Shown one piece after another: positions 12,560 through 24,988 of a stretch of DNA of 64,000 nucleotides. Positions within the stretch are counted from its first letter, which is position 1; each line of letters opens with the position of its first letter. The DNA is from Nageia nagi (lineage: Eukaryota > Pinophyta). The position numbers and the translations under genes are program-made. The stretch covers positions 114,762,001 through 114,826,000 of the forward strand of contig JBITNC010000001.1 of assembly GCA_050084985.1 (NCBI GenBank). The letters run 5' to 3'. Below the pieces are notes generated by a model, which was given only the letters and a program-made list of their open reading frames with translations, did not search any database and was not told the DNA's origin.

Positions 12560-13550
12560 CAAACTCAATTAATAATTGGAAAAGCCAAAGAGCCTTATGG
12601 CTAGCTGTAACTACCGCCCTATACTCTGCCTCTGTAGATGATAATTTAATAGTCTATTGCTTCTTCTATGACCAAGAAATATGAGAAGAGCCAAGACAAA
12701 AGACATAACCTAAAGTGGAATGTCTATCATCAATAGAACCTACCCACAAATTTGTGGAACCACATCCATAGGATAAACCAATGTGTGTGGTACCTCTCAG
12801 ATATTGAAGAATGTACTTAGCTACCTGCTAATGACTATCATGAGGATTCTAAAAGAATCGAGAGATCAAACCAACTGCATAGGAGATGTCAAGACGAGCA
12901 TGGTAAGACACAAAAGACTTCCCACCAATTGACGATACAAAGTAGTATCAAAAAGAGATAATGTGCAAGAAGAAGTCAATGTAACCCCAAACTAGAATGG
13001 CATAAGAGATGGCTTAAAATCAGCCATTCGAAAATGTTGTATAAGATCCAATGTATACTTATGCTGACATAACGAGATCCTTGTAATAGTTTGTGTGATC
13101 TAAAAACCAAGGAAGTAATATGCCAATCCCAAATCTATCATCTCAAATCTCTCTAAAAGAGAATGTTGAATAGGCTGAATATGAGAGGAGGAGCTCCCAG
13201 TGAGAAGCAAATCATCAACATAACAAGTATGGTAATGTCCTCTCCATCTCACCAAATGTAGACTGTAGTATCTCAATGACATCTGATAAAACCAGTAGAG
13301 AGAAGGAAATAATCCATCTTCTCATACCAAGCTTGAGGAGCTTGTTTGAGACCATAGAGAGACTTTGTAGTCTACAAACAAGTGATGTATCCCAACAAAA
13401 CAACATGCTACTCCTTGTAAATCTCCTATGCATATCTCCATGTAAGAAATGTATCCCCAACAAAACCAACATGCTACTCCATGTAAATCTCCTATGCATA
13501 TCTCCATGTAAGAAAGCACTCTTCAACTCCATCTAAAAAATGCTGATGTT
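12560..13550 (-). pseudogene. Ty1/copia reverse transcriptase-RNase H remnant
   Basis: Minus-strand translation gives the RT start ELKSAFLHGDMHRRF (near 13520), the catalytic block YVDDLLLTGSSSSHIQ (near 13220), SLLERFEMIDLGLAYYFLGF, and lower down the RNase H signature TIKLSSTEAEYRAVVTASHKA (about 12600-12660), preceded by GSIDDRHSTLGYVF. The order RT then RNase H followed by PPT is diagnostic of copia. Stops and frameshifts break it. The RT start contains a tandem duplication. The 5' side ends near 13560 in unrelated sequence, so gag, protease and integrase are missing. Confidence 0.9.
13388..13513 (-). repeat. 63-bp tandem duplication in copia RT
   Basis: Two adjacent copies (about 13388-13450 and 13451-13513) share the block CTCCTATGCATATCTCCATG. 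They encode the FLHGDMHRRFT segment twice, so the RT domain is locally duplicated and would not fold normally. Confidence 0.9.
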
Positions 13551-13559
13551 CGATATGGA

Positions 13560-15500
13560 GATCTTGAGACGTGCATACTACCAATGGATAGATCATGTGA
13601 AGAACGAGTTTATCGAGAACGATGTGATGTGAGTGTTTAACAGCCCCAAACCAACTGCTAGTTTTACTCAGATCCGTGTGAGCCTATTTTTTCTACCTTG
13701 ACATCGAACTGCTCCATGCAGAGCTCGTGGCCGGATCTGTCCTCATTACTTTTTGATCTGTCTGGATGCCTTGACTTGCTTGTTTGCTTATAGCTCTGGG
13801 CGTTTATCATTTCTATGATCGTTTGGTGTGCTTGGTAGTATTCATCTGTAGTCCTTGCAGCATTTACATCCTGACGTTTCTGTTATTTCGTGTGGTGATT
13901 TTGTGGGGGTGCATTCTGATATGTGATTCCGTGGTGATTGTTTTTTTATGGGCCCCACTGCTGACTCATCCCACTCAATTGAATGAATGTTCTCCCTGTT
14001 GATTGGAGTGTTACGTGTCATTTTTTTGGTATTTATTTTTGTCAGTTTTCCACTCTGATGGTTTTTTGGCCATAACCGGAACATCCAATGTCCAAATGAT
14101 ATTTTATCAGCAGATGTGCTTTCTTCATTCCATTCTGATCGTTTTGAGTAGTTGCATGATCCATTTTGCCTTTCCCATCAACCAGAATGATAAATTCTAA
14201 GTTCTACATTTAAAATTTAATTAAATTCACAGTTTTAATTTAATTAAATTTTTTTAAAGATTTAGGGTATAAAAATTTAAATTTTTATCTCAATTCAAAT
14301 TAATTTCATATCTTTTGTAAATAGACTCCATTTTGAGTGCAGTGATTTTTTTTTTATTGTGGAGCAGACTTCAGGTATGTTTTGGTGAATTTGGTTGTAA
14401 GCTTGATTTATAAAAGCATTTTTCAAGGGGGGCTCTATTTCCAACTTTATTTTGACAAGTTCCTTGGAGACACATCCTGAGGTTCGAACATTATGGTAAT
14501 CTTGAACTTTTGTTCAACATCACTTTGGTTGATGTTTAGTATTTGCATTTTCGCTCCACATGCTCCCATCGAATTTTTGAAAGTTGTAGTTAGTGGGCTA
14601 GTTCTCTATTAAATTTATGATCATCAACATTCCTTATGGGGGCATATCTAGTTTTTGAGATAGCATTTTTATGGGAGAGTCACTTCATCTTTTTGGGATG
14701 TTCCAATTGTTAGGAGGCCTTCTATTTATGGACTAGTTTGTATCTAGGTTAGCTATGTGTTTTTGCATCTACATCGTATTTTTTTGGTAGTCTTTTACTG
14801 CATCATGGGATGCCTTCACAAGTCTCATAGCCCAACTCATGATTTCTACCCTTGTCCTTAAGGTAACTTATTTAATTCCTTTGTGGATCTTATGGTGTTC
14901 TTCCCATTAACTTATCTTGTGACTTACCATTTCTCCTCATCAACATTAAGGGGGGATTGCCAACTGCTAATACTTCCTTTAATCTTGCTACACTCACAAA
15001 TCTCTTGGCAGAATTGGGTTTCCGTCTCCTTTAGGTTTTACTGAGGCTCCTTAAGAACCCTCATCAAGTTGTGTGAAAGCATATTTGGAAGCAACCTAAT
15101 TTTTATAGATCTCAACATACAGGCTCCAATATTGGCTCTCTAATGACGTGTGTTTTCTTCTTTGCATATGGGCTTCTAGCTTGACTCTCTAATGACATGT
15201 GCATGAGAAATCTTCTATTTTTTTGCTTGTGGTCTACCGACTACATTGCTGATATACTTTTGATACTGGAGTTTATGCCCTATATTCAGGTTAAGGGACT
15301 CTCTTTGTTGGTGTTGATAGAGTAGTGTTGTTTGGCTCACTCCTTTATATTGGTAGCTCTTTGATCCTAGTTTCTTTGGAGGTTCTTCAACTTTTGGCTT
15401 ATAGTTGTTTGTTGGCATGAGTCTTTTCATATCACTATACCTCCTAGTATCACTTACGAGGAGGTATTAGAGTTACTTAAGTTCTACTAGGATATTAATT
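13560..15500. other. Unassigned sequence, no convincing gene
   Basis: Small open frames occur on both strands but none reads as a known family. The part 13600-14180 is less AT-rich than its surroundings. A stretch of A/T words (TTTAATTTAATTAAATTT) lies near 14230. A purine run (ATTAAGGGGGGATTG) near 14950 resembles a polypurine tract but no LTR could be paired with it. This is probably the body or leader of degraded retroelements. Confidence 0.3.
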
Positions 15501-15504
15501 CTTT

Positions 15505-15885
15505 TTCTACTAGGAAATGAGTCCCGTAGTGCAGAGAGATGGGGAGACAGTGGCAACGAGGAACACACCAGGCTGCGGTCCGTCAACGGTGATCATAGTG
15601 ACATGAATGCGATACGGTGGAGCAATGGAGGCAGGCTGGTGGATTGGTGGTTTTGGTGGGGGTGAGAGAGGTGGGGCACCAAACACCCATAGAGTGAGTG
15701 CAGCAGAGGGGGCACGAGCACCACTCAAGGCTGTGCATAGTCAGAAGCCGCAGAGTCCATCCGGCTTGGAGGAGGGGGCTCGCATCGATATCACATCGGG
15801 AGGGTGTCGGGTTGACTGTGCTGGCAGCACAGTGCAGGGGTTGGCATCGAGTGGCCCAAAGGTAGAGCGGCAAAAAAATATGTAA
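15505..15885. other. GC-rich island with overlapping open frames
   Basis: About 380 bp are clearly richer in G and C than the flanks and contain many CG dinucleotides. Because stop codons are AT-rich, open frames appear on both strands (15583-15873 minus, 15607-15885 plus). No frame has recognisable motifs; the plus frame is glycine-rich and the minus frame proline-rich, as expected by chance. It lies about 400 bp inside a minus-strand LTR, where a copia leader or gag start would be expected. Confidence 0.4.
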
Positions 15886-16288
15886 ATATACAGAACATAT
15901 TACAAATAGAATAATAAAGTCCTTTTTTCATAAATTTCTTTTACATAATGTATTCTATTTTTTTTAATCTTTTTGTATAAGAATACAAAAAAAAAATTAT
16001 AATAATTTGCAAAAGAAAATTATACAAAATGGAAAAAATTACACATAATGATTCCATAACAATAACATATTATTAGTTTTAAGCAAATTTGCTAAAAAAA
16101 TACATAACAAAATATATGTTATTACATCTTAATCATTTTGTTAAAAAAAGTGGAACTAACACATAGTGAACAAAAATGTTAGTATCATAAAAGAACAAAA
16201 TGAAAGGAGAGAGAGATTATACCTTGAATGGTTTTACCTCACAAATAAGGAGTAGCATAAACCTCTAAGGATGGCTCTAGGTGCCAAT
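15886..16288 (-). other. Leader-like region in front of LTR
   Basis: AT-rich sequence resembling 3300-3565 (shared GTTAGTA, TTATACCTT and TTTTACCTC blocks). It ends with GCTCTAGGTGCCA (16275-16287), which occupies the PBS position but differs from the standard copia site. Confidence 0.5.
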
Positions 16289-16850
16289 TGAGAGGAGAAA
16301 AGGCTTCTTCACCAAGATCACCTTGAATGGATAACCCTACAACTAAGAATACTCACATTCATCCACAAGTGACACAAGCAAATATATTGGTTCCTCTCAA
16401 GGTGAGAGTACTCCACTTTGAATCTAGAACTCTATTACTTCACAACAACTACAAAACTCTCTCACAACCTATCCTCCAACAAACTATGAGAATAACTTTG
16501 CCTCATACAAGTGTTATGAATCCATGAGAGGAGTCTTCTATTTTTAGCACAAAAATCCCTCATGAGCTCACCCTTTTATCCAAGGGGTAATACCAAAATC
16601 CAATGGACAAGTATGCCCATTTTTAACCAAGGGACAAACTTCTCCTACAAGTGGATGAGGGGTACAACAAGTTGAAATTATTTAATTTTCTAAAGACTTA
16701 AAAGTATTTAGAGGGGTACAACAAGTTGCACTTATTTAATTTTCTAAATACTAAAAAGCATTTAGATATGTTTTTAAGTATTTAGGTAAATTAATCTAAA
16801 TGAATTAAATTACAATTTAAATACTTACTAATGCATTACAAATTCTAACA
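16289..16850 (-). mobile_element. Copia-type LTR, second copy of the 3580-4080 family
   Basis: Bounded by TG at 16289 and ACA at 16850. It shares with 3580-4080 the TTCTATTT...AAAATCCCT block, CACCCTTTTA(T/A)CC and the AATGCAT..ATTACAAA end region. It contains an internal direct repeat near 16670-16760 (GAGGGGTACAACAAGTTG...TTATTTAATTTTCTAAA). The right flank is a minus-strand LINE. This LTR and its leader sit in the same orientation as the 3.6 kb copy but 12.7 kb away; they are probably independent insertions. Confidence 0.65.
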
Positions 16851-16864
16851 ATGTTGGCCCAAAG

Positions 16865-18290
16865 AAAGTCTCTAAGAAAATTTTCAAGCTTTTTGTAATA
16901 AAACTTTTAGGGCACTTAACAAGAGGAGTAATAAACATGTTTTAAGGATAAAACCTTTAAGCAAATTTGAAACTTGCTAACAACCAAGAGCTTTTTGGTA
17001 ACCCAATAAGATAATTTTTCTCAACTCTCTGAATGACATAGTCCTATAACTAGGAGGGAGTGCTTTGAAAAGAAATTAGAATGTCCAAAAATTTAAACAT
17101 ATTTCCTAGTTGAATCCACTTCCATTGGTATCGATCAAGCCAATATGACATCTCTTGGGAGACTACATGTAGCATTATTTCTCCACTAAATACTTGAACA
17201 TGAAGCCTTGCAAAAGGTGTTTAAATAAGAAAGGACTTGAGAAATTGATTGAATATCCTCCTTAAGAGTAAGGAACAACTCATCAATAAAGTGACTATTA
17301 ATCAATTTACCATGGTAAATTGGAAAGGATATTCCAAAGACTAACCCTTGAGAAGCTTTGTTAGCCAAAAAATAGTCGAAAGCTTCAACAACTAGCACAT
17401 ACAAAGAAGGGAAAAGCAAGCAACCCTACCTTATGGACTTAAAAAGGATAATATTTTTTAGTTTGAATGTCATCTAAGGTTAAAGAGAATCTACACCAAA
17501 CTTAAAAAACCAAGCCCTTTGAGCATTGAGTAGTGCTAAGATGAAGTTTTATTCAATTTTGTCATAAAATTTCTCAAATTCAAATTTTGTGATCATTTCC
17601 TCTTGCTAAGAAGATCTAACCCATTCCATATCTCCCAATACCAAAATGATATTATCGATAATATATTTGTTATGAATGAAACTTATTTGATCTAGTTTGG
17701 TAATCAACGTGAGCAAGGGCCTAAGTCACAAAACAAAGGCATTTGAAATAATTTTATAGCACACATTGAGCAGGATGATGAGATGACAGCTAGTGATAAA
17801 CTCAAGATCCCTAAGGTTAGGAATGAATTTTAATATTAACTTTCTTAATCAAAGAGCCTAATGAACATGAGGATAGGGCCTCTTAGCATACATAGAGGAG
17901 ATCAAGGCTAACCATATCATAGAGCTTCATGTGAAAATCACAAGGAAAGCCATCTAAGTTGGGGTCCTTTTCCTTAGCCATACAAGAGAGGGATTTCACC
18001 AAACCTTCAAGAGAAAGAGGGTGCTCACAGGCCTCCATTTGATAAGCCAAATTTTTTTTGGAACCACTCTAAAATACTTTACAAGGGTAGCTCATATATC
18101 TGGAGATAATTCTTATGCAATAAAGACATGATGATATTGTTTAATAAACATTTTAGCAATATCTAGATGCTTTATAAGTATCAAGCTTGAATCTACAATG
18201 GATTTCAATTGAGAATTTTACTATGGGGGTTTGAGATGTTGGAATAATTCTTTAGAGACTCTATCTTTGACTTTGAGCTAATGGAGCTTG
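16865..18290 (-). pseudogene. LINE ORF2 reverse transcriptase remnant
   Basis: On the minus strand from about 18050: EGLVKSLSCMAKEKDPNLDG (the plant LINE motif ending PGPDG), then ISNLRDLEF-like and HLIILLNVCYKIISNAF (about 17770-17830), HNKYIIDNIILVL (17650), the motif A region KFEFEKFYDKIE (17560), FPSLYVLVVEAF (about 17400), and SHFIDELFLTLKED in place of FADD (about 17280). The order is that of LINE RT fingers, palm and catalytic box; the catalytic motif is altered and stops are frequent. The part 16865-17190 reads as post-RT sequence. Endonuclease and ORF1 would lie above 18290 but were not found. Confidence 0.8.
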
Positions 18291-18299
18291 GCCTAGATT

Positions 18300-20600
18300 G
18301 AGCATCTTTGGCTTTGTATAATTGAAAATATTTGAAAGAGTGATGTTATTTTATATGCTAATTTTACTTCTTTTCTTTATCATTGAGATTAGAAATCATT
18401 TTAAGTATTATTTTTTAGCTTTTTAGATTATTATTTTTTATTTTAAGAATTATAAATTATTTATGAAAATAGATTGTATTTGATTGTTCACTTTATAGAT
18501 TCAATTATATATTTTCTTGTTTGGAATTTATAGTTGTAAATTTGTCATAATATTTTTAGAAAATAGTTTATTGGTCTTATCTTATTTGATTTTGAATTTT
18601 AAAAAGAATAAACACTTGGTTATTTTGGTGTGTTAAAATATTTCAAACAACATTGGTTATTATATTTTTCAAAATATATCAAAATATTTTTACATAAGCT
18701 TAGCACTTTTCTTGAATATCTAATTGAATAAGAACATAAATTATATGATTTAATATTGATAAAACTTTAAATTATTATTTTTGATTTAATACTACATGGC
18801 AACATTTATCCATCCTAGGTATTAGGAATTTATTTTGTTCTTGGTGGAATTTGATTGTTATCAAGGTGACTATTCATTAGGTTCCTCTTTTGCAAATGCT
18901 TTTTTGTCTCAAAGATTGTCATAATAACCACCATAGTTTTCAAGTGTGAATAGTTTATATTTGTAATGAAAACTCTTCTTAGTATATATACTTCATTAGC
19001 ATGTTTTTTTTAATCATTCAGTATCTAATAAAGCTTTATCATTATCTATCATTATTTGTTTTACTTTTTGGTAATTGGTAAAAAATTGGATTTTTGAGTA
19101 AGGTCCCAAAATATGTCTACAAAGGATTATATCATTGTTAATAGTAATTATTCATCAATGATGCAAAATTGAATCAATATGTATTAACTCTTCTATCGAC
19201 TATAACATACAAGTCAACTATTACAAGTTAGACTGAAGATTTCAAGCTCACAACAAATAATTTTGCCAATGTTGATTTGACTACAAAAATTGAACCAATT
19301 GTTGTTGAATCAATTATCTATCATTCTTTATTAGTTATAGTTTATTTTATTAATTAGTTAGGCCTTTTTGCATAGTTAATTTTCATATAATATATATAAG
19401 TGTAGTTAACACTCTTTATAACTCTTTTATGATTGGAATTTATACTACTTGTACCTCTCAAAAGAAGTGCAAACTAAGATGGATTTTATTTTAATATTAT
19501 TAAAATAAATATAAATAGGATTAAATATGATAACCTTATAATATAAATGATGATTTGAACTAAATCAACAACATTATAGAAAGAGGATGGGTAGAGAGGA
19601 TTATGGAGCAAATACGGTATTCAATGGAGCCTTCAAAGAACTACTGCACAAATATATTACTAGGTATTTACAATACCTAAAGGTTGTAGCCTTAAAAACC
19701 TCTTCAACCTCACATAAAATCCAAAAAACTAGTTACCTAGTAAAATGAATCTCTAGAGATTCTTGTAACGAGGTTGGCAATCATGAAAAAGGAGGTCTTA
19801 AGGGAGGATGCAATAATATAAAGCCTAGAGTTTTAGTTTACAAGGTAAATGGATTAGTGGTTTAGTACGACTCATAAGTGGGGGTAACCTTTTTCTTCTT
19901 AGATAAAGCCATAACCTCAAGGCTGGTGGCCATGATAATTGAGGTGATCTTATTGGAGTTGGTGATCCTTATGCATAGGTTAAAGATACAAGAGATAGGT
20001 GGAGTGGGGGAGTGCATTTATGGTGTTTACCTACTCGTTAACTTATACATAAGGGGTTTTAAAAAAAATCATAGAGAGGAACCCATATGACCTTAAGGGA
20101 TCTTTTTGGGATGAAAATTAAGAAGATAATTTTAAAATATTATGACCCAACATTTTGCTTGGGATTTCTAAAAGAATCTATATACACCATAATTCCTAAA
20201 CACAAAATGAGGGTTTCTTAAATCTTTCTTCTCCTTTTATAGTTTTTAAATATATGATATTACAATCTCATTATCTAGAGTTAGCTTTTAAACTATTTAT
20301 AAGGATATATTGTTGGAGTCATGACACTTCCACTACTTCAAATAATACCAGCTTTGTGGTAACTTAACTATATGTTCCTCAAGGAGATGTGTAAGGGTTT
20401 GGTGTGTAAAGGATATCTTAACATACTTGAGAGAAATTTCATGGTTTTATTATTTTAACTAATGATTCCTTGGTATAGATTATATGAGTACATATATCCC
20501 CTTTCCTTGGCTTGTTTGATTGTAAACCCTAATTTCAAGGAGTTACCCTAATTACCTTTTAGTGAAGTGATACTATCAAATTCATGATTTGGAATATTTG
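18300..20600. other. AT-rich intergenic stretch
   Basis: No convincing coding sequence on either strand. The part 18380-18800 is extremely AT-rich. Short open frames such as 19878-20090 have no recognisable motif. It probably consists of very old, unrecognisable repeats. Confidence 0.4.
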
Positions 20601-20609
20601 AAATAATTC

Positions 20610-21960
20610 CATTGATGTTTTGGAAGACTTTAAGGGATGGAGAATGGGTCAATAATGAGGCCAACAAGCCGTCAAATGATGGAGGAGTGAAAATTTATAT
20701 CATAAATACATGGTTTTTGGACATAGGTGCATCTTTCCATATGTCTACTCATAAAGATTATTTTATTAATTATCAACCTTATTATGGTGGTATGGTTTAC
20801 TTGGGTGATGATCATCCTTGTGAAATTATGGGAAAAGGTAACATAAGGATCAAGTTGAATGATGGTAGAGAAAGGATGTTGTGTGATGTAAGATATGTGC
20901 CTACTTTGCAAAAGATTTCTTTCCATAAAGATGATGGATAAGCTCAAGTATTTTATCATTTTTTGTAATAATTCTTGCACAATTACCAAAGGATCCATAA
21001 TTAAGGAAAAAGAAGAATATTATAGGACCTTGTATTATTTTTGTGCCAATATAATGACAAGCCATGTAGCAACAATGAATTATGGTAATGTTCAAGATGC
21101 ATTGATATTTTCAAGGATTAAGTCTTGTAATTTATACTTGTATAAGCATTGTATTCTTTGTAAATAAAAGAGGGTTCAATTTATTGCATGCACTAGTAAA
21201 AGTTATATTTTTATTATCTATAGAGATATAATAAAGGGGGATATATTATGGGTTGCTACTGTCTGCAATAAAATTTTTAGTCAAGATGTTATTATTAATG
21301 CAAAATACATGAAAAGGAAGGAGAAACAACAAATAACTAAGGTTGTTCTTGTTAAATTTGATGTAAACAAGGATGAAAGTGAACATAAAGATTGCTTGGA
21401 AGAAAAAGGTTATGTGCAAAAGTCAAGTATAGACTTTAATAAAATATTTTCACTAAACCAATTATCCCAAGGCTCATCTAGCTAGGACATTTAATATGAA
21501 GGATTTTGGAGAAACAAACTTAATGTTGAGGATCAGGGTATAGAATTAAATAATAGGAAGGATGGTTTGGTTAAGTTAGAAGTCATATAGAGAAAATATT
21601 TTGCAACACTTAAATTTGTAGAATGCAAAATCAATTGCTACCTCACCTCCTCCATCCATCAATTTCTATGCTGAAAAGTCCTAGTATAAAAAAGAAAAAC
21701 TAAGGATGTCTTGTATATCAAACTCGTTGATAGTAGAGAGCCCCAAATTTGTCAAGGTGAGAACTAAACTATACATTGCCAATGCAGTGGAAGTTGTTAG
21801 ACAATTCATGGTGAATCTTGATAGAGAGTATTGGACTACAATGGAGTGGGTATTCAAATACTTATGAGGTAGTTTGGATATTGTTATTTAATATGAAGAT
21901 AAGTTTGATTCATGTGTAATTTTGTTGGGATTATTGAAGAATTAATAAAGGCAACATTGG
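20610..21960 (+). pseudogene. Ty1/copia pol remnants with internal deletions
   Basis: An open segment 20612-20941 encodes the copia protease/pre-integrase region: TWFLDIGASFHMSTHKDYF, then GDDHPCEIMGKGNIRIKLND and LCDVRYVPTLQKIS. The active-site triplet is DIG rather than the usual D(S/T)G. Around 20940-21110 fits the stretch before the integrase zinc finger (TLYYF...SHVAT). Near 21490-21530 a short RT tail (FNMKDFGETNLMLRIRV) appears, and 21740-21880 gives VRTKLYIANAVEVVRQFM with WTTMEWVFKYL, the region linking RT to RNase H. Integrase and most of RT are deleted. Gag is reduced to about 30 residues. Confidence 0.8.
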
Positions 21961-21969
21961 GAAAATAGA

Positions 21970-22440
21970 AGTTTGTATGGGAGAGATATGCAAATAATTC
22001 TTGTTTATAGAATTCAAGTGGGATAATGTTTGGGAGGTGTAACTATTATTTTTATCATGTTTTATCAATACCATGTAATTATTATTTTTATCATGTTTTA
22101 TTAATAGCATGCAACTATTATTTAGTGTGACTATTATAAAAAAAGTTTATTTTTAAGAAACTATTTTTAGACTCACAATTGTTTTGTAATCTTCCTAATT
22201 TTTATGAAAGGGGAATGCCCCTTAGCTTTGGTATAGTGAAAAAAATTTAGGTTATTAAAAGATTTGAATTTTGATTACCCCATGTTTTTTTCCTTGCACG
22301 TTGCAAGATTTTCCATGTAAATATCTATTCTATTTTCTTCCTATTATATTACAATGTGATTATTATTTTCTAACATGGATCATTATATCTCAACCCTCGA
22401 ATAGCTCCTAAAATATGTGAGGGAATATTATTTATTAGAA
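21970..22440. other. AT-rich spacer with short tandem repeat
   Basis: No gene seen. It contains the 36-bp repeat at 22041-22124 listed separately. Confidence 0.4.
22041..22124. repeat. 36-bp tandem repeat, about 2.3 copies
   Basis: Units begin at 22041, 22077 and 22113 and share AATTATTATTTTTATCATG followed by TTTTAT(C/T)AATA. Confidence 0.9.
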
Positions 22441-22449
22441 TGGAGTAAG

Positions 22450-23557
22450 ACAAAGTGGATATGTAACTCATGATCCACTCGATCCATTCTTGAGAAAATC
22501 CAAGTATTTATATCTTTACTAATATCCACTTCACCCTATCATATACCTTTAATATGTCTAATTTAATGAACATCCCTACGTTGCATAAGTGTTGCATTAT
22601 ATGGATCATCTCTTGGGCTAGGATCAATCCATTAAAAATTTTCTTCCCCTCCATAAATACCACTTGTTTTGCACAAATAATATTTTCCAAGAGGGGCTTT
22701 AGTATTTCAACCGTCACATTAATAAGTATATTCTAAATAACATTACACAAGATAATTGACCTAATATTTGAAATGATGATTACTTCCTCATCTTTTGGAA
22801 TTAGAGTAAGGAAATTTTGATTACCAATTTCAACATTATTTTGCTACTTATGAACCCCTTTATCATTTCAAAAATAAAATAATTGGTAACCAATTCAAGT
22901 TTAGTTCCTTTCCTTAACAAAAGCCTTTTCAAAAAATAAAATATCCAATTTTACCTTCCTAATATATGACTCTTTTCTCTTCTTTCTCTATATGAAGTTG
23001 ATCTTAGGATTTTGAATGTCCATTAAGAGTAGTGCATGTTATTGGATAATCACAAACTTGTTACTTGGATCCAAAATTATGTTTCTCTTTGATCCTAGCC
23101 TTTTATTTTAATGTTAAAATCCCTTGTTGTAAGTGAATCTATGACTTCCCTCAAAAATCTTATTTTGTGTACCACTTTTCACCAAAGGGTTTGACTAGAT
23201 AATTCTTGAGCTTCATAGAATTTTATGATTAAAACATCCTCACTTGTCATGTTCTTACAAAAATATAGGAATTAAGAACCCCCTTCTATGATATATTTGA
23301 TTATTGTTCACTCATAAGAGTTTTATAGAGTGATAATTGCCCTAAATATCCTTGTGTAACCATTACCATATGACCAGATACTTTTAATTTAGGTTCATTA
23401 TTTTTTACATCTACTCTATTAATATCTTTATCTCCTAAAGAAAAAAGAGATCCCCCCTATTCTTCTAATATAGTATTCTAGGAACAACAACCTAATGGAT
23501 TATGATGCCTAAATCCTTATGTTCCATAATTTTATTATCAAGTTAAATGTAATAGAA
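22450..23557 (-). pseudogene. LINE ORF2 RT remnant, part one of a split LINE
   Basis: The minus strand carries LTLIPKDEEVIISNIRSIIL (about 22740-22810), then ILKPLLENIICAKQVVFMEG, NGLILAQEMIH and IKLDILKVYDRVKW (22508-22717). These are the RT fingers and motif A of a plant LINE. Upstream (22860-23480) are weaker pre-RT segments. The remnant ends abruptly at 23557, where a LTR element with TSD TAGAA begins. Minus-strand LINE-like sequence resumes at 28296, so this is one LINE split by a 4.7-kb insertion. Confidence 0.75.
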
Positions 23558-24013
23558 TGTAAGAACATTGTATTGAAAATTCCAAAATAGATTAATGAGT
23601 CAACTATTACAATCTTGAATAAGGATATTTAAAGAACCACAAAATTGGTTATCTAACCAACACCATAAATATAGCAACTACCTATAAAAGTGGTTATCTA
23701 ACTGACACCATAAATATAGAAACTACCTATAAAAGTGGTTATCTAAAGGACACCATAAAGATAACAACTACCTAACTAACAACCATGATGCTAAATAATC
23801 TCAAGATGCTAACTACTCCATGAAACATGTCAAATATTCCTAAAATCCTATGACACCTAGTGACATGTGGAATTTATTCCACTTACAAACTTGGAAATAG
23901 AAAATATAAAGATGCTTTTCTCTCATCTACATGCTAATGACACAAACACATTTGTGACATCTAAATTAATAATATTACAATCACATTAATCCCTAAGGAT
24001 AAGGTTTCCAACA
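23558..24013 (-). mobile_element. 3' LTR of the TAGAA element
   Basis: 456 bp. It matches the split 5' LTR (24935-24993 plus 27969-28290) across the AAAATAGATTAATGAGTCAA block, the ACCATAAATAT repeat, the CTATGACACCTAGTGACAT block and the TTCCAACA end. It contains three 45-bp repeats. Confidence 0.85.
23641..23775. repeat. 45-bp tandem repeat, three units, inside LTR
   Basis: Units start at 23641, 23686 and 23731 and share TGGTTATCTAA and ACACCATAAA(T/G)ATA with ACTACCTA. The other LTR retains only two recognisable units (from 27969), because its first part is lost at the insertion junction. Confidence 0.9.
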
Positions 24014-24922
24014 TTCATCCCCTTAATTCAAAAGAGATTAATAAAGAACTAAAAACAAAATGATGTGCCTTAAGGTATGTAGAACATTCTTCACCAAATA
24101 AAATATGTAATCTCCTCAAACAAATCCACCTTAAGGATAAATCCCATGTCCCCCCTTAATCTAAAGGGGTAAAAATACTGCAACAAAAGTCTTCTTCACA
24201 AGAGCATCGACAAAAGTGTCTCTATCCAAAAAAGAATAGTAGATGAAGTCCAAGAATAAAGAAGTGCAACCAAGTACCCTCCATAAAACCATGAAGAAAT
24301 GAAATTTATTCAATATAGGTAATTCCAAGGAAGATGAAGGCTCCATAAGTAAAGAACTTGAATGAGTCACCAATAAATCTCTCCTGAATGAAGAGAAACA
24401 AGTTGTGAAGAACAATATTCTCCACCATAAATACCAAAAGATGTGCATAAAGAAACACATACTAAGTCTCCCATACATAGCATGTTCATACAAGATGTGA
24501 TCTACCACATTCACACCATGTAATCTATCTCATGCACTTCATTCAAAGGTCATCAAATTTTTCCTACCAAAGGAGCCGTGAAAAAATGTTACCTCAACAA
24601 CTAAATTTCTCCACATATGAAATCATGAAGAGGTATTTAGGAATCAAAGTTTCTCCACCTATATTTCTTCATGGTTTGTTCCATATATTTCTTCACAAAT
24701 TTGAAATGAAACTATCAACTCTATTACAAGGAAAGAGGTAAATCTACAACTTGGGTTAAGATGTCATTGCTATCCAAACACTAGCCATAAAAATCAATCC
24801 AACATTTACCATAAATATCACATAAAGTAGGAATAACAACAACAATTTCACCTAGAAGAAAAATAATGAAAAATCCATTAAAAAAAATGGATTCAAAATA
24901 AAATGAAGTTTCTTCTTCCTTT
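24014..24922 (-). other. Internal region of the TAGAA element
   Basis: No gag, protease, integrase or RT motifs were found on either strand. A minus-strand open frame (24161-24514) is rich in Phe, Leu and Ser and has no known motif. The left end shows the complement of a polypurine tract, TTCATCCCCTTAATTC, directly beside the LTR. Confidence 0.6.
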
Positions 24923-24933
24923 CTCTGATACCA
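24923..24933 (-). other. Primer binding site of the TAGAA element
   Basis: CTCTGATACCA is the complement of the initiator-tRNA primer site TGGTATCAGAG. It is one base from the TG that starts the 5' LTR at 24935. Confidence 0.8.
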
Positions 24934-24988
24934 ATGTAATAATGGATCAAAAATTCTAAAATAGATTAATGAGTCAACTATTATAATC

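Noticed and set aside
14945-14965. Polypurine tract (ATTAAGGGGGGATTG) of another copia element
   Set aside because: No LTR start, PBS or second LTR copy could be paired with it.
15583-15885. Overlapping open frames of 92-96 codons on both strands
   Set aside because: Explained by local GC richness, which removes stop codons; Pro- and Gly-rich text without domain signatures.
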